Positions 1 through 8,146 of a DNA stretch of 64,000 bases are shown here, piece by piece; position 1 is the first letter of the stretch, and every line of letters begins with the position of its first letter. The position numbers were made by a program, and so were the translations under genes. This DNA is from an uncultured Alistipes sp. (lineage in GTDB: Bacteria > Bacteroidota > Bacteroidia > Bacteroidales > Rikenellaceae), in the NCBI RefSeq assembly GCF_910580175.1, contig NZ_CAJTXD010000003.1:248001-312000 (forward strand). The letters run 5' to 3'. Under the pieces are notes generated by a model. That model made no database searches, had not been told where the DNA came from, and was given only the letters and a program-made list of their open reading frames with translations.

Positions 1-420
1 GATGAGGAGGGCGCTGCCGGGGCGCCGCTCCAGTCTTCCAAGGTCTATGCCTATGCCGCCGACACTACGGCTTGGCGGATCGCTTCCTACGACGATGCCG
101 TTGCCGGCATCATCACATCCAAGGCTTCCGGGCAGACGCGCACGTCGCCCGATTTTCCCGCTTATCCCGTTCCCGAGAGCGACCTCTTCAGCATGGAGGT
201 TTCCGCTTCGACGTTGATGCTCGTGGTCGTCGACCGTTCGCACCGGATTTATGCTTATACCGAATCGGAGGTCGACCTGGCGGGGGCAAGTCCTACATTT
301 TCCGTTCTCTTCCGGCCTTGGGTCGACGAGTGGATCGTCCTGCGCGACGGTTGGTGCTTCGTCGACGAGCGGTTCGCGCCCCAGGACGACGAAGAACAAA
401 TTCAACATCCCGAGCAATGA
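1..420 (+). CDS. C-terminal part of a hypothetical protein (cut by window edge)
   Basis: Frame 1 is open from the first base to the TGA at 418-420, giving the last 139 residues of a larger protein. The visible part has a polar, Ser/Thr/Ala-rich stretch followed by a beta-rich end with the segment SVLFRPWVDEWIVLRDGWC and an acidic, Gln-rich tail. I do not recognise the family. Its stop overlaps the next start by four bases (ATGA at 417-420), so the two genes are probably translationally coupled. The upstream portion lies outside the window, so neither signal peptide nor domain organisation can be judged. Confidence 0.7.
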   Translation, partial: DEEGAAGAPLQSSKVYAYAADTTAWRIASYDDAVAGIITSKASGQTRTSPDFPAYPVPESDLFSMEVSASTLMLVVVDRSHRIYAYTESEVDLAGASPTFSVLFRPWVDEWIVLRDGWCFVDERFAPQDDEEQIQHPEQ

Positions 421-2507
421 GCGCACGCAGACATATCGTCGCAGGATTGCGCGGCATCGTAGTTTTGTTGTTCGCATCGGCTTTTTTGAGCCGGTGCGCC
501 AGCATGATGGCCCCTACCGGAGGGCCGAAGGATACGCTGCCGCCCGTGATCGTCAACATGACGCCCGACAACTTCTCCACCGACCGGCCCACGGTCGGCC
601 ACCCCAAGATCTACATCGAGTTCGACGAGTTCGTCCAGCTCAAGGATCAGCAGAAGGAGTTCTTTACCTCGCCGCAGATGAAGAAGAAACCTACGCTTAC
701 CCTGCGCGGGCGGGGCGTCGTCATCCAGCTGCGCGATACGCTCGAAGCCAACACCACCTATGCCCTCAACTTCGGCAGCGCCCTGCGCGACAACAACGAG
801 GGCAACCCGCTCTACTCCATGCGCTATGTCTTCTCCACCGGTCCCGAGATCGACTCCATGATCCTTTCCGGTTATACTGCCGATGCCTACAAGGCCGATT
901 CGGTCTCCAAGACGTTCGTCTGGTTCTTTCCCGCCGATTCGGTCGAGAACGTTGCCGAGTACGACTCCACGATCTTCAAGTACAAGCCCGCCGTCATCGC
1001 CCGGGCCGAGAACAACGGCATATTCATCGCCCAGAACCTCAAGCCCGTTTCCTATCGCGTCTATGCCGTCCAGGATAAGAACGACAACCAGATGTACGAG
1101 CCGGGCACCGACCAGGTGGGCTTCCTCGACGGCACTTACAATCCCGCCGAGCTGCCCGATTTCGCCATGTGGTTCGATTCGCTCCGGCATTATGTCTCCG
1201 CCGAGCCGCAGTTGTATCTGCGGATGTTTACCGACAAGCAGTTCCGGCGGCAGCTGCTTGCCCAGGCCGAGCGGCCGCTCCAGCACAAGGCCATGCTCTA
1301 TTTCTCCGCGCCGCATCCGCAGATCGACAGCATCCGCTTCGACAGCATTCCCGAAGGCGGGTTCATCGTCGAACCGCAGACGCTCGGGCGCGATACGCTG
1401 GCCCTTTGGTTTACTGTTCCTTCCGCCGAGCTGCCCGATACGATCCGCGGGTCGGTCTCTTATTATAGGCACGATTCCGTCAATCTCTTGCAGCGCGTTA
1501 CCGAGCCGTTGAAGCTCTCGTGGCATTTCATCGAGACCAAGGAGCAGCAGCGCAAGCGCGAAAAGCTCGAACGCGAGCGCCGCAAGGCCGAGGAGGCCGG
1601 CGAGGAGTGGACGGAGCCGAAGCCGGACAATCCTTTCGGTTTCAAGTTGCCTTTGTCCGGCGAGGTCAATCCCGAGAACCATCTTACCGTCGATTTCGAT
1701 TATCCCCTCGCCCGCGTCGATTCCGCCGCCCTGCTTTTGACCGTTACCCGTTCCGACAAGTCGGTCGAGGACATTCCGCTGCATTTCGTGCCCGACACCG
1801 CGTCGTTGCGGCGGTGGCACCTCCGCGCTCCCTGGAAGCCCGACGGACAATATACGCTGACCATTCCCGAGGGTGCGATTACCGATATTGCCGGTTTCTC
1901 CAACGATTCGATCGTCGGCAAGTATACGGTCTCCGATCCCGAGAAGTTCGCCACGGTCAAGATCGCCGTCGAGGGCCGTCCCGGGATGCAGTACATCGTC
2001 CAGTTGCTCGACGGCGGCGGGGTGCTCAAGCAGGAGCGGCGCAACGTCGTCTCCGGGCCGGTGCAGTTCAACTACGTCCCGCCGGGAGAGATCAAGTTCC
2101 GCATCATCGAGGATGTCAACGGCAACGGCCGTTGGGATTCGGGCGATGTCGTCGCCCGGCGGCAGCCCGAGCGGGCTGAGATGTTCGCCGATTCCAACGG
2201 CGAGGAGACGTTTGCCACCAAGGCTAATTGGGATATCGAGTTCACTATGGATATGGGCCGCATTTTCGCTCCCGTTACCATGCAGTCGTTGTCGCGGCTT
2301 TTGGACGAGCGCGAGTTGCAGCGTCTGCGCCGCGAGGAGGAGAAGCGCGCCAAGGAGAAACCCAGCAACGGGCAGACTTCCGGTTCGCGGTCTTCGGACA
2401 GCCGCAACGGCATGAACGGCATGAACGGCATGGGCGGCATGGGCGGGTTCGGCGGCATGGGCGGCGGTTTGGGTTCCGCGTCGGGGATGTTCAATTCTAT
2501 GAGATAG
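417..2507 (+). CDS. Ig-like domain lipoprotein with Gly/Met-rich tail
   Basis: This encodes a 696-residue lipoprotein. The N-terminus is a signal peptide ending in a lipobox (AFLSRCAS), so Cys at about residue 24 is the probable lipidation site. A motif APTGGPKDTLPP follows, typical of Bacteroidetes surface or periplasmic proteins with an N-terminal bacterial Ig-like (Big_5) domain. The middle is beta-rich, with a charged Lys/Arg/Glu stretch near residues 380-400. The last 35 residues are a Gly/Met repeat (NGMNGMNGMGGMGG). The ATG at 417 is chosen because it overlaps the previous stop and gives an immediate signal peptide; the longer open frame upstream is not coding. The barrel gene begins 4 bases after its stop. 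Molecular function is unknown. Confidence 0.85.
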   Translation: MSARRHIVAGLRGIVVLLFASAFLSRCASMMAPTGGPKDTLPPVIVNMTPDNFSTDRPTVGHPKIYIEFDEFVQLKDQQKEFFTSPQMKKKPTLTLRGRGVVIQLRDTLEANTTYALNFGSALRDNNEGNPLYSMRYVFSTGPEIDSMILSGYTADAYKADSVSKTFVWFFPADSVENVAEYDSTIFKYKPAVIARAENNGIFIAQNLKPVSYRVYAVQDKNDNQMYEPGTDQVGFLDGTYNPAELPDFAMWFDSLRHYVSAEPQLYLRMFTDKQFRRQLLAQAERPLQHKAMLYFSAPHPQIDSIRFDSIPEGGFIVEPQTLGRDTLALWFTVPSAELPDTIRGSVSYYRHDSVNLLQRVTEPLKLSWHFIETKEQQRKREKLERERRKAEEAGEEWTEPKPDNPFGFKLPLSGEVNPENHLTVDFDYPLARVDSAALLLTVTRSDKSVEDIPLHFVPDTASLRRWHLRAPWKPDGQYTLTIPEGAITDIAGFSNDSIVGKYTVSDPEKFATVKIAVEGRPGMQYIVQLLDGGGVLKQERRNVVSGPVQFNYVPPGEIKFRIIEDVNGNGRWDSGDVVARRQPERAEMFADSNGEETFATKANWDIEFTMDMGRIFAPVTMQSLSRLLDERELQRLRREEEKRAKEKPSNGQTSGSRSSDSRNGMNGMNGMGGMGGFGGMGGGLGSASGMFNSMR

Positions 2508-2511
2508 GCGT

Positions 2512-3321
2512 ATGGCGGTTCGACAACATAGGGTTTTCTTTTTGGCCTTCTTCGGGGCGCTCGTCATGGCGCAGGGCGCCGTCGCGCAGCATACGTTGGG
2601 GGCGATCGCCGGTTACGGCATGGGCAACGGGCGTTTCGAGCCGAAGCAGGAGTCGCGGGCCGTCTGGGGCATGTACAGCGGGGGCCTGTCGTGGCGTTAT
2701 TATGGCTCCCAGCGTTTCGTCGGCGGCTTCGGCGCCGATCTGGAGTTTCTCCAGCAGGGCTTTTCGTTCGCGCCTAATGCTTCGCAGGTCGACGATAAGT
2801 CCCAGTACCTTTATTATACGCGGCGCATCAATTCTGTGGTGCTGCCCATCGTCTGGCAGCCCCATTTCTATATGGTGCGCAACCGCATCCGCGTTTATCT
2901 CGAAGCAGCGGCTACGTTCTCCTACAATTTTTCTTCTTCTTATGAGAACCGGCAGGCCCAGGCGCAGGGCAGGGAGGATTGGCGCGGCGACTACCATTTC
3001 CGGCTTGCACGAGACAACCGGTGGGGATACGGCCTGGCCGGCGGCGGGGGCGTCGCGTTTCTCATCCGGCGGTTCGAGTTGAATTTCCGCGCCCGTTATT
3101 ATTTCGGTTACTCCGACATCTTGCGCAACCGTACGCGTTATGCCGACAACGCTACCGACGGTTCCGAGAACCCTTTCTGGGCTACGCCCTTGCGTTCGCC
3201 GCTGGACAACATTACCATCAGCGTGGGTTTGAGCTACCGGTTCAACAAGGAGGGTTTCCAGACATGGAAGCCCCGGCCCAAGCGGCAGAAAAGCCGCGAG
3301 GTTTTCAAATATGGATTGTAA
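2512..3321 (+). CDS. Outer-membrane beta-barrel protein (PorT-like family)
   Basis: A 269-residue protein with a cleavable signal peptide (cleavage probably after GAVAQ, near residue 25) followed by alternating amphipathic strands. Strong barrel features are LGAIAGYGMGNG, the aromatic-rich strands around YLYYTRRINSVVLPI and a final strand ITISVGLSYRF. A short basic cytosolic or periplasmic tail (KPRPKRQKSR) follows the last strand. Family members sit in the outer membrane of Bacteroidetes; some are linked to type IX secretion (PorT), but nothing here proves that role. It starts 4 bases after the Ig-like lipoprotein and is probably co-transcribed with it. Confidence 0.8.
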   Translation: MAVRQHRVFFLAFFGALVMAQGAVAQHTLGAIAGYGMGNGRFEPKQESRAVWGMYSGGLSWRYYGSQRFVGGFGADLEFLQQGFSFAPNASQVDDKSQYLYYTRRINSVVLPIVWQPHFYMVRNRIRVYLEAAATFSYNFSSSYENRQAQAQGREDWRGDYHFRLARDNRWGYGLAGGGGVAFLIRRFELNFRARYYFGYSDILRNRTRYADNATDGSENPFWATPLRSPLDNITISVGLSYRFNKEGFQTWKPRPKRQKSREVFKYGL

Positions 3322-3328
3322 AGCATAT

Positions 3329-3369
3329 CGGGAGCCGTCATTCCGAGCGCAGCGAAGAATGGCACTCCC
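3329..3369. repeat. REP-like palindromic element between barrel gene and rbfA
   Basis: The sequence GTCATTCCGAGCGCAGCGAAG is flanked by imperfect inverted arms (GGGAGCCGTCATTC against GAATGGCACTCCC), so the transcript could form a hairpin. The core resembles a short dispersed repeat seen in many bacterial intergenic regions. Only one copy is in this window. It may act as a weak terminator or mRNA-stability element. Confidence 0.45.
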
Positions 3370-3388
3370 TTAATCGTTCTCTCGCATT

Positions 3389-3727
3389 ATGGAAAATACC
3401 CGTCAGCAGAAAATCGCCAAACAGATTCAGAAAGATGTCGCCGAAATCTTCCAGAAGGAGGGTGCCGCCCTCGTCCGCGGGTCGTTGGTTACCGTTACGG
3501 CTGTGCGCGTCTCGCCCGATTTCGGTTATGCCAAGATCTACGTCAGCATCTTTCCTTTCGAGCGCAGCCAGGAGTTGATGAAGGAGTTGGAGCAGAACAA
3601 CTGGTTCGTCCGCCGGGCTTTGGGCCAGCGCATCCGCAATCAGTTGAAGAGCGTGCCCGAAATCCAGTTCTTCCTCGATGATTCGCTCGAATACATCGAA
3701 CAGATCGACCAGGCGTTGAAAAAATAA
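3389..3727 (+). CDS. rbfA: 30S ribosome-binding factor A
   Basis: RbfA, 112 residues, binds the 30S subunit and assists late 16S rRNA maturation. The protein has the small KH-like fold pattern of the family: N-terminal QQKIAKQIQKDVAEIFQKE helix, then VTVTAVRVSPDFGYAKIYVSIFP (beta strand region), and the C-terminal signature PEIQFFLDDSLEYIEQIDQ. Length is normal for the family. The ATG at 3389 is the only start that gives the conserved N-terminal helix. It precedes the LolC/E-like permease by about 35 bases. Confidence 0.95.
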   Translation: MENTRQQKIAKQIQKDVAEIFQKEGAALVRGSLVTVTAVRVSPDFGYAKIYVSIFPFERSQELMKELEQNNWFVRRALGQRIRNQLKSVPEIQFFLDDSLEYIEQIDQALKK

Positions 3728-3761
3728 TCGGAGACGACGTCCGTCCGGAGTGCTTGAAATC

Positions 3762-4967
3762 ATGCTTCCTCTCTTTTTCGCCCGTCGTTATTTCTTTTCG
3801 TCCGCCTGCCGGTCGGTCATCCATTTGATTTCCGGTTTGAGCGTCGTTGCCGTGGCGGTTCCCGTTGCTGCGATGATCGTCTTGTTGTCGGTGTTCAACG
3901 GGTTCGAGTCGTTCGTCAAGGCCAATTGTTCTGCTTTCGATGCCGACCTCACGGTCTTGCCGCGCGAGGGGCGCACGTTCGCCGCGCAGGACATCGACAC
4001 CGCACGTCTTTCTCGCATTCCCGGTGTCGGAGCGTTCTCCTTCATCTTGGAGCAGAGCGCCTTGTTGGAGCACGACGGGCGGCAGGCCACCGCCACCGTC
4101 CGGGGTGTCGACGATCGTTACGGCGAGGTCTTCCCGCTCCGGGAGGCGGTCGCTTCCGGCTTCGCCGACGTGCGGATCGGCGACATTGAACGGCTCGTCA
4201 TCGGCCGTGGAATGGCTTACCTGCTCGGCATCCGTTCGCTGGCCGATGCCGACGTCGATCTTTATGCCGTGCGGCGGGGGACATTCTCGTCGTTGTTGCC
4301 GGTGGCCAATTATACGCGGCGTTCAGTGCCCGTAGGGGGCGTCTTCTCCATCGATGCCGATTCGGAGCAGACCTATGTCCTTGCGTCGCTGCGCCTGGCG
4401 CAGTCGCTTTTTTCGCATCGCGGGCGGGTCTCGGCGCTTTCAGTCCGCGTTTCGCCCGATGCCGATCCTCTGGCCGTGCGGCAGGAGGTCGGGCGGGTCG
4501 CCGGCCAGGAGTTCGAGGTGCGCACGCGTTACGAAATGCGGGCTTCGTTTTACCGGATCATGACTTACGAGAAGTGGGGCATCTTTTTCATCGCCTTGCT
4601 GGTGCTCGTCGTCGCGTCGTTTTCCATCGTCGGGTCGTTGGCCATGTTGATCGTCGATAAGCGCGACGACATCCGTACGCTCGGGGCCTTGGGTGCCGGC
4701 CGTTCGCTCGTGCGGGCCGTTTTTCGTGCCGAGGGATTGTTGATCTGCGGTGTCGGAGCGGTCGGCGGCGTGTTGTTGGGCGTCGGAGCCAGCCTCGCCC
4801 AGCAGTATTTCGGATTCATTAAGATTCCGGCCGAAACGTTTCTCATCGAGAGTTACCCCGTCGAGTTCCGGCTTCCCGATTTGTTGATCGTCATCGCTGC
4901 GTTCGCCGTCGTCGCCTACGTGCTTTCGACCGTTACTGTCCGCAGCATGATAAAAAAAACTTGTTGA
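3762..4967 (+). CDS. ABC transporter permease, LolC/LolE-like (FtsX family)
   Basis: A 401-residue inner-membrane permease with the MacB-PCD/FtsX layout: one N-terminal transmembrane helix after the MLPLFFARRYFF start, a long periplasmic domain (about residues 50-260), and three C-terminal helices beginning at KWGIFFIALLVLVVASF. The motif DKRDDIRTLGALGAG in the loop between helices 2 and 3 is characteristic of lipoprotein-releasing LolC/LolE permeases. The family works with an ATPase (LolD) to move lipoproteins toward the outer membrane; no ATPase gene is nearby. The ATG at 3762 is preferred to an in-frame GTG at 3750 because homologues start at the ARRY segment. Confidence 0.85.
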   Translation: MLPLFFARRYFFSSACRSVIHLISGLSVVAVAVPVAAMIVLLSVFNGFESFVKANCSAFDADLTVLPREGRTFAAQDIDTARLSRIPGVGAFSFILEQSALLEHDGRQATATVRGVDDRYGEVFPLREAVASGFADVRIGDIERLVIGRGMAYLLGIRSLADADVDLYAVRRGTFSSLLPVANYTRRSVPVGGVFSIDADSEQTYVLASLRLAQSLFSHRGRVSALSVRVSPDADPLAVRQEVGRVAGQEFEVRTRYEMRASFYRIMTYEKWGIFFIALLVLVVASFSIVGSLAMLIVDKRDDIRTLGALGAGRSLVRAVFRAEGLLICGVGAVGGVLLGVGASLAQQYFGFIKIPAETFLIESYPVEFRLPDLLIVIAAFAVVAYVLSTVTVRSMIKKTC

Positions 4968-4969
4968 CT

Positions 4970-5908
4970 ATGAAACGGTTTCTCCGTAGTTTGCTTTGTG
5001 TCGGTTTCGGGGTGCTTGCTGTCGCTTGTGTCCGCCACAAGATCATTCCCGACAGCAAGTTGGCGTTGATTTTCCACGATGCTTTCTTGGCCAATGCCTA
5101 TGTCGGCAACCGCAACATGACGCGCGATTCGCTCAACCTCTATGAGCCGATTTTCGCCCGTTACGGTTATACGACCGAGGATGTCCATTATACGATCGGC
5201 AATTTCTCCAAACGCAAGAGCGCCCGCCTGGGCGATGTCGTCGAGCGGGCCATCGCCATGCTCGAAGCCGAGGGCAAGTATTACAATCGGGAGGTTGCCG
5301 TGCTCGACACCATCGACAACGTGGCCGTGCGGAGTTCCCGGCAGATCGTGTACACCGATTCGTTGATCCGAGTGCGGTCGTTGGCCGACACGGCGAAGGC
5401 GCGTTTCGTCTTCGATGTCGTGCCCGGCGATTACGACGTGCGTCTGGTTTACGAGATCGATTCCCTCGACCGCAATGCCAAGGGAATCCGCTGTTCCATG
5501 TGGTTGGAGCGTGCCGACGGTTCGCAGACGTCGCTCTCCGCGTCCGTCTTGCGGCGCCATCGCGAGGAGCGGCTCTCGCGCCATTTCAAGACCGATTCTT
5601 CCCACCGGCGCCTGCATGTCGTTTTGGTCGGGTTTGCCGACCGGCCGCAGCGGCCTCATGTCACGGTGCGGGATTTCGAGGTCGTCCGCACGCTGCCCAA
5701 GCGCGAGGCGGTCGAACGGCTCTACGAGCAGCAGCTCGACATCCGGATTTTCGCCGACGGATTTTTCGGCGGCCTTGCGGACGACCGGGAGGAGCGGCCG
5801 GGGGCCGAAGCGGAAAATCGGACGCCGGCAGCCGACGGCCCGCAGGTCGATTCGGCGGCCGGGAGCGGTTCTCCGAAACTTCCGTCTGCAAATCCTGCAT
5901 CCCGATGA
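4970..5908 (+). CDS. DUF4296 domain lipoprotein
   Basis: A 312-residue lipoprotein. The signal peptide MKRFLRSLL... ends in the lipobox VLAVAC, with the lipidated Cys at about residue 20. It is followed directly by the DUF4296 signature (KIIPDSKLALIFHDAFLANAY, extended by RYGYTTEDVHYTIGNFSKRK), a domain known only from Bacteroidetes and without assigned activity. The second half is a predicted beta-rich domain, and the last 45 residues are a low-complexity Glu/Ala/Pro tail. The ATG at 4970 lies two bases after the permease stop. The gene overlaps the next gene by four bases, which suggests coupling. Confidence 0.85.
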   Translation: MKRFLRSLLCVGFGVLAVACVRHKIIPDSKLALIFHDAFLANAYVGNRNMTRDSLNLYEPIFARYGYTTEDVHYTIGNFSKRKSARLGDVVERAIAMLEAEGKYYNREVAVLDTIDNVAVRSSRQIVYTDSLIRVRSLADTAKARFVFDVVPGDYDVRLVYEIDSLDRNAKGIRCSMWLERADGSQTSLSASVLRRHREERLSRHFKTDSSHRRLHVVLVGFADRPQRPHVTVRDFEVVRTLPKREAVERLYEQQLDIRIFADGFFGGLADDREERPGAEAENRTPAADGPQVDSAAGSGSPKLPSANPASR

Positions 5909-6246
5909 CTGTCCGTCGGATCGCTGCCCACCTGCTCTGGACTCCCGGCGGCATCGTCCGCCATCCGGTGGCTGAAGTTGGGGAGTACGGGGATGTGCGG
6001 TGGATCGGGACGTCCGCCGATCCCGACCGGGAGCCGTTCACGGCGTTTTTTGCCGGGTTGCTCGTGCCCGATTTTCCTCGCGATTTCCGTGCTGTTTTCG
6101 CCCGGATGCAAATGCAGCTCGATATTCCGCTCGCCGAAGCGTTGGCGGCTGTCGTTACTCCCGGATGCGGAGTGCCGGTCGTCATTTCCGGACTCGATTA
6201 CGAGACTTTGCGTCTCACGCCGCACTCCTGCATCATGAAGGTGTAA
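5905..6246 (+). CDS. Mini-protein resembling the composite domain of an amidohydrolase, lacking the catalytic barrel
   Basis: A 113-residue product starting with ATG inside the previous stop (ATGA). Residues 1-55 (MTVRRIAAHLLWTPGGIV, then FFAGLLVPDF) look like the N-terminal beta-sandwich of cytosine-deaminase/aminodeoxyfutalosine-deaminase type amidohydrolases. There the equivalent ...GLLVPGF is followed at once by NxHCHLE of the metal site. Here it runs into PRDFRAVFARMQ and about 30 residues later into VISGLDYETLRLTPHS, which resembles the C-terminal closing strands of the same enzymes. All metal-binding His and Asp of the TIM barrel are absent. The reading frame is intact and tightly coupled to its neighbour. 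It may be a stable remnant or a repurposed scaffold. The assignment rests on pattern recognition only. Confidence 0.6.
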   Translation: MTVRRIAAHLLWTPGGIVRHPVAEVGEYGDVRWIGTSADPDREPFTAFFAGLLVPDFPRDFRAVFARMQMQLDIPLAEALAAVVTPGCGVPVVISGLDYETLRLTPHSCIMKV

Positions 6247-6267
6247 AAACCCGGTTCGGTGCGTTTT

Positions 6268-7179
6268 TTATTTCAGGGGCGGCAGGTGTTCTTCTACCGT
6301 GCGGCGCAGGTGATCGTTGTCCAGATGGGTGTAGATCTCCGTCGTCAGAATGCTTTCGTGGCCCAGCATCTCCTGTACTTGGCGGATGCTCGCTCCGCCT
6401 TCGAGCAGATGCGTGGCGAACGAGTGGCGGAAGGTGTGGGGGCTGATGCGTTTGTCGATTCCCGCCCGCCGGGCGGCTTGTCGGATGATCGTGAAGACCA
6501 TGACTCGGGTAAGCCGGCAGCCGCGGTTGTTCAGGAAGACGATTTCCCGGTCGCGGCCCGTCGTATCCATCGTCCGGCGGTCGTCCAGCCAGTTTTGGAT
6601 CTTGTCGCGCGCCGTGGCGCTTACCGGCACCAGACGTTGTTTGTCGCCCTTGCCGATCACACGGATATAGCCCTCGCCGAAAAAGAGGTCGGACAGCCGC
6701 AGCGAGGTCAGCTCCGAGACCCGCAGACCGCACGAGTAGAGCACTTCCAGCATCGCCGTGTCGCGGCGGCCCTTGGGCGTCGCCGGGTCGATCGAGCCGA
6801 TGAGGCGGTCGATCTCTTCGGTCGTCAGTACGTCGGGAAGCTGGCGCCCGAACTTGGGCGCGGCGATGAATTCGGCCGGCGAGGCGTCGATCTTCTCCTC
6901 CAGCAGCAGAAAGTTGAAGAAGCTGCGGATGCCGCTCAAGCGGCGGGCCTGCGAAGTCTTCTCGCTGCCGCGTTCGTAGAGACGGCCCATGTAGCGGTCG
7001 ATCATTTCGCGCTCGACCTTGCGCGGACCCACGTCCCACTGGTGCAGGATGAAATGGGCGAACTGGTGCAGATCGCGCATGTACGCTTCCACCGTGTTGG
7101 CCGAAAGGCGTTTCTCCAGTTTGATGTAGGTGCGGTAGCGGCGGGCGGCCTCTTCCCATTTTTTTGTGTTTTCCGCCAT
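6268..7179 (-). CDS. xerD: Site-specific tyrosine recombinase XerD
   Basis: A 303-residue tyrosine recombinase that with a partner resolves chromosome dimers at dif. The N-terminal SAM-like DNA-binding domain spans about residues 10-100 and the catalytic domain 115-300. The catalytic set is complete: Arg153 (SCGLRVSEL), Lys177 in GKGDKQR, His248-x-x-Arg251 ([12 protein letters not shown]), His274 (LGHESI) and nucleophile Tyr283 (EIYTHL). Length and spacing match XerC/XerD rather than integrases of mobile elements, and no attachment site or mobility genes are close. It is transcribed away from prmA, with a degenerate -7 box at 7224-7231. Confidence 0.9.
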   Translation of the reverse strand: MAENTKKWEEAARRYRTYIKLEKRLSANTVEAYMRDLHQFAHFILHQWDVGPRKVEREMIDRYMGRLYERGSEKTSQARRLSGIRSFFNFLLLEEKIDASPAEFIAAPKFGRQLPDVLTTEEIDRLIGSIDPATPKGRRDTAMLEVLYSCGLRVSELTSLRLSDLFFGEGYIRVIGKGDKQRLVPVSATARDKIQNWLDDRRTMDTTGRDREIVFLNNRGCRLTRVMVFTIIRQAARRAGIDKRISPHTFRHSFATHLLEGGASIRQVQEMLGHESILTTEIYTHLDNDHLRRTVEEHLPPLK

Positions 7180-7208
7180 CGGTCAGCTGCTTTTCGGGGG
7201 ATTATCCG

Positions 7209-7231
7209 TAACTTTGTCCTTTGCGAAGATA
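7209..7231. promoter_or_regulatory. Divergent promoter boxes for prmA (+) and xerD (-)
   Basis: TAACTTTG at 7209-7216 fits the Bacteroidetes -7 consensus TAnnTTTG on the plus strand, about 33 bases before the prmA ATG. CGAAGATA at 7224-7231 reads TATCTTCG on the minus strand, one base off consensus, and would serve xerD. I see no clear -33 TTTG for either. The two boxes are only 7 bases apart, so the promoters would overlap. Confidence 0.5.
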
Positions 7232-7248
7232 CGAAAATTTTACATAAT

Positions 7249-8076
7249 ATGGATTTTGTCGCTTTGAATGTTTCCGGTCTCTCCGAGGAGCTGTCCGAGA
7301 TTCTTACCGCCGAGTTGGCCGATTTTCCGTTCGAGAGTTTCGAGACCGAGGGGGGTGTGCTCAAGGCCTACATCCCCCAAGAGCGCCTGGCCGACTGCAA
7401 GTTCGAGGTCGACGCTTTGTTGGCCCGGTACGGTGTCGCGGGACGTTATATTTCCATCGAGGCGCAGAATTGGAACGCCCTCTGGGAGCAGAATTTTCCT
7501 GCTACCGATGTCGAGGGGCGCTTGCGCATCCGCGCGCCGTTCCACGAGCCGGCGCCCGCAGGCGAGTTGGAAATCGTCGTCATGCCCAAGATGTCGTTCG
7601 GCACCGGGCAGCATGCCACCACCTGGCTGATGGCCCGCGGGGTGCTCGGTCTGGAGGTGGCCGGGCGCCGCGGTCTGGACATGGGCAGCGGGACGGGCGT
7701 GTTGGCGATCCTCGCCGCCAAGTGCGGCGCGGCGCATGTCGATGCCGTCGATATCGACGAGTGGGCCGATGCCAATTGCTGCGAAAATGTCGCCGCCAAC
7801 GGTGTCGGGGCGCTCGTCGAACCCATGTTGGGCGACGTGGGCCGCATCGCGGGTCGCAGCTATGATTTTATTTTGGCCAACATCAACCGCAACATCCTGC
7901 TGCGCGATATGAGGGCCTATGCCGCGGCGCTTCTGCCGGGCGGCGATCTGTTGATGAGCGGATTCCTCGAAGCCGACGTCGAGGCCGTCGTTGCGGCGGC
8001 GGGACAGGAGGGGTTGTCGTGCGTCGATGTCGTTTCGCGCGACGGTTGGATGATGGTGCATTGCAAATCGCATTGA
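7249..8076 (+). CDS. prmA: Ribosomal protein L11 methyltransferase
   Basis: PrmA trimethylates lysines and the N-terminus of ribosomal protein L11 using SAM. The 275-residue protein has the N-terminal substrate-binding ferredoxin-like region (residues 1-90, with WNALWEQNFPA) and a Rossmann methyltransferase domain. That domain carries MPKMSFGTGQHATT and motif I LDMGSGTGVLAI at about residues 143-154, then VDIDEWA and LANINRNIL, the family version of the NPPY-like motif IV. The ATG at 7249 follows the promoter box directly; the much longer open frame upstream is antisense to xerD and is not coding. recO follows after 70 bases. Confidence 0.93.
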   Translation: MDFVALNVSGLSEELSEILTAELADFPFESFETEGGVLKAYIPQERLADCKFEVDALLARYGVAGRYISIEAQNWNALWEQNFPATDVEGRLRIRAPFHEPAPAGELEIVVMPKMSFGTGQHATTWLMARGVLGLEVAGRRGLDMGSGTGVLAILAAKCGAAHVDAVDIDEWADANCCENVAANGVGALVEPMLGDVGRIAGRSYDFILANINRNILLRDMRAYAAALLPGGDLLMSGFLEADVEAVVAAAGQEGLSCVDVVSRDGWMMVHCKSH

Positions 8077-8146
8077 CGGAGCGGCGGCGATTCCGTCGCG
8101 GCGGCCGGGTCGGCTTTCCGGGCCGCGACAAAGAGACCGGGTTTTC

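Noticed and set aside
402..2567. 721-residue open frame on the minus strand
   Set aside because: Antisense to the Ig-like lipoprotein; no family features, and its openness comes from high GC and codon bias on the other strand.
6268..7179. Integrase of a mobile element
   Set aside because: Length and motif spacing fit housekeeping XerD, and no attachment repeats or mobility genes flank it.
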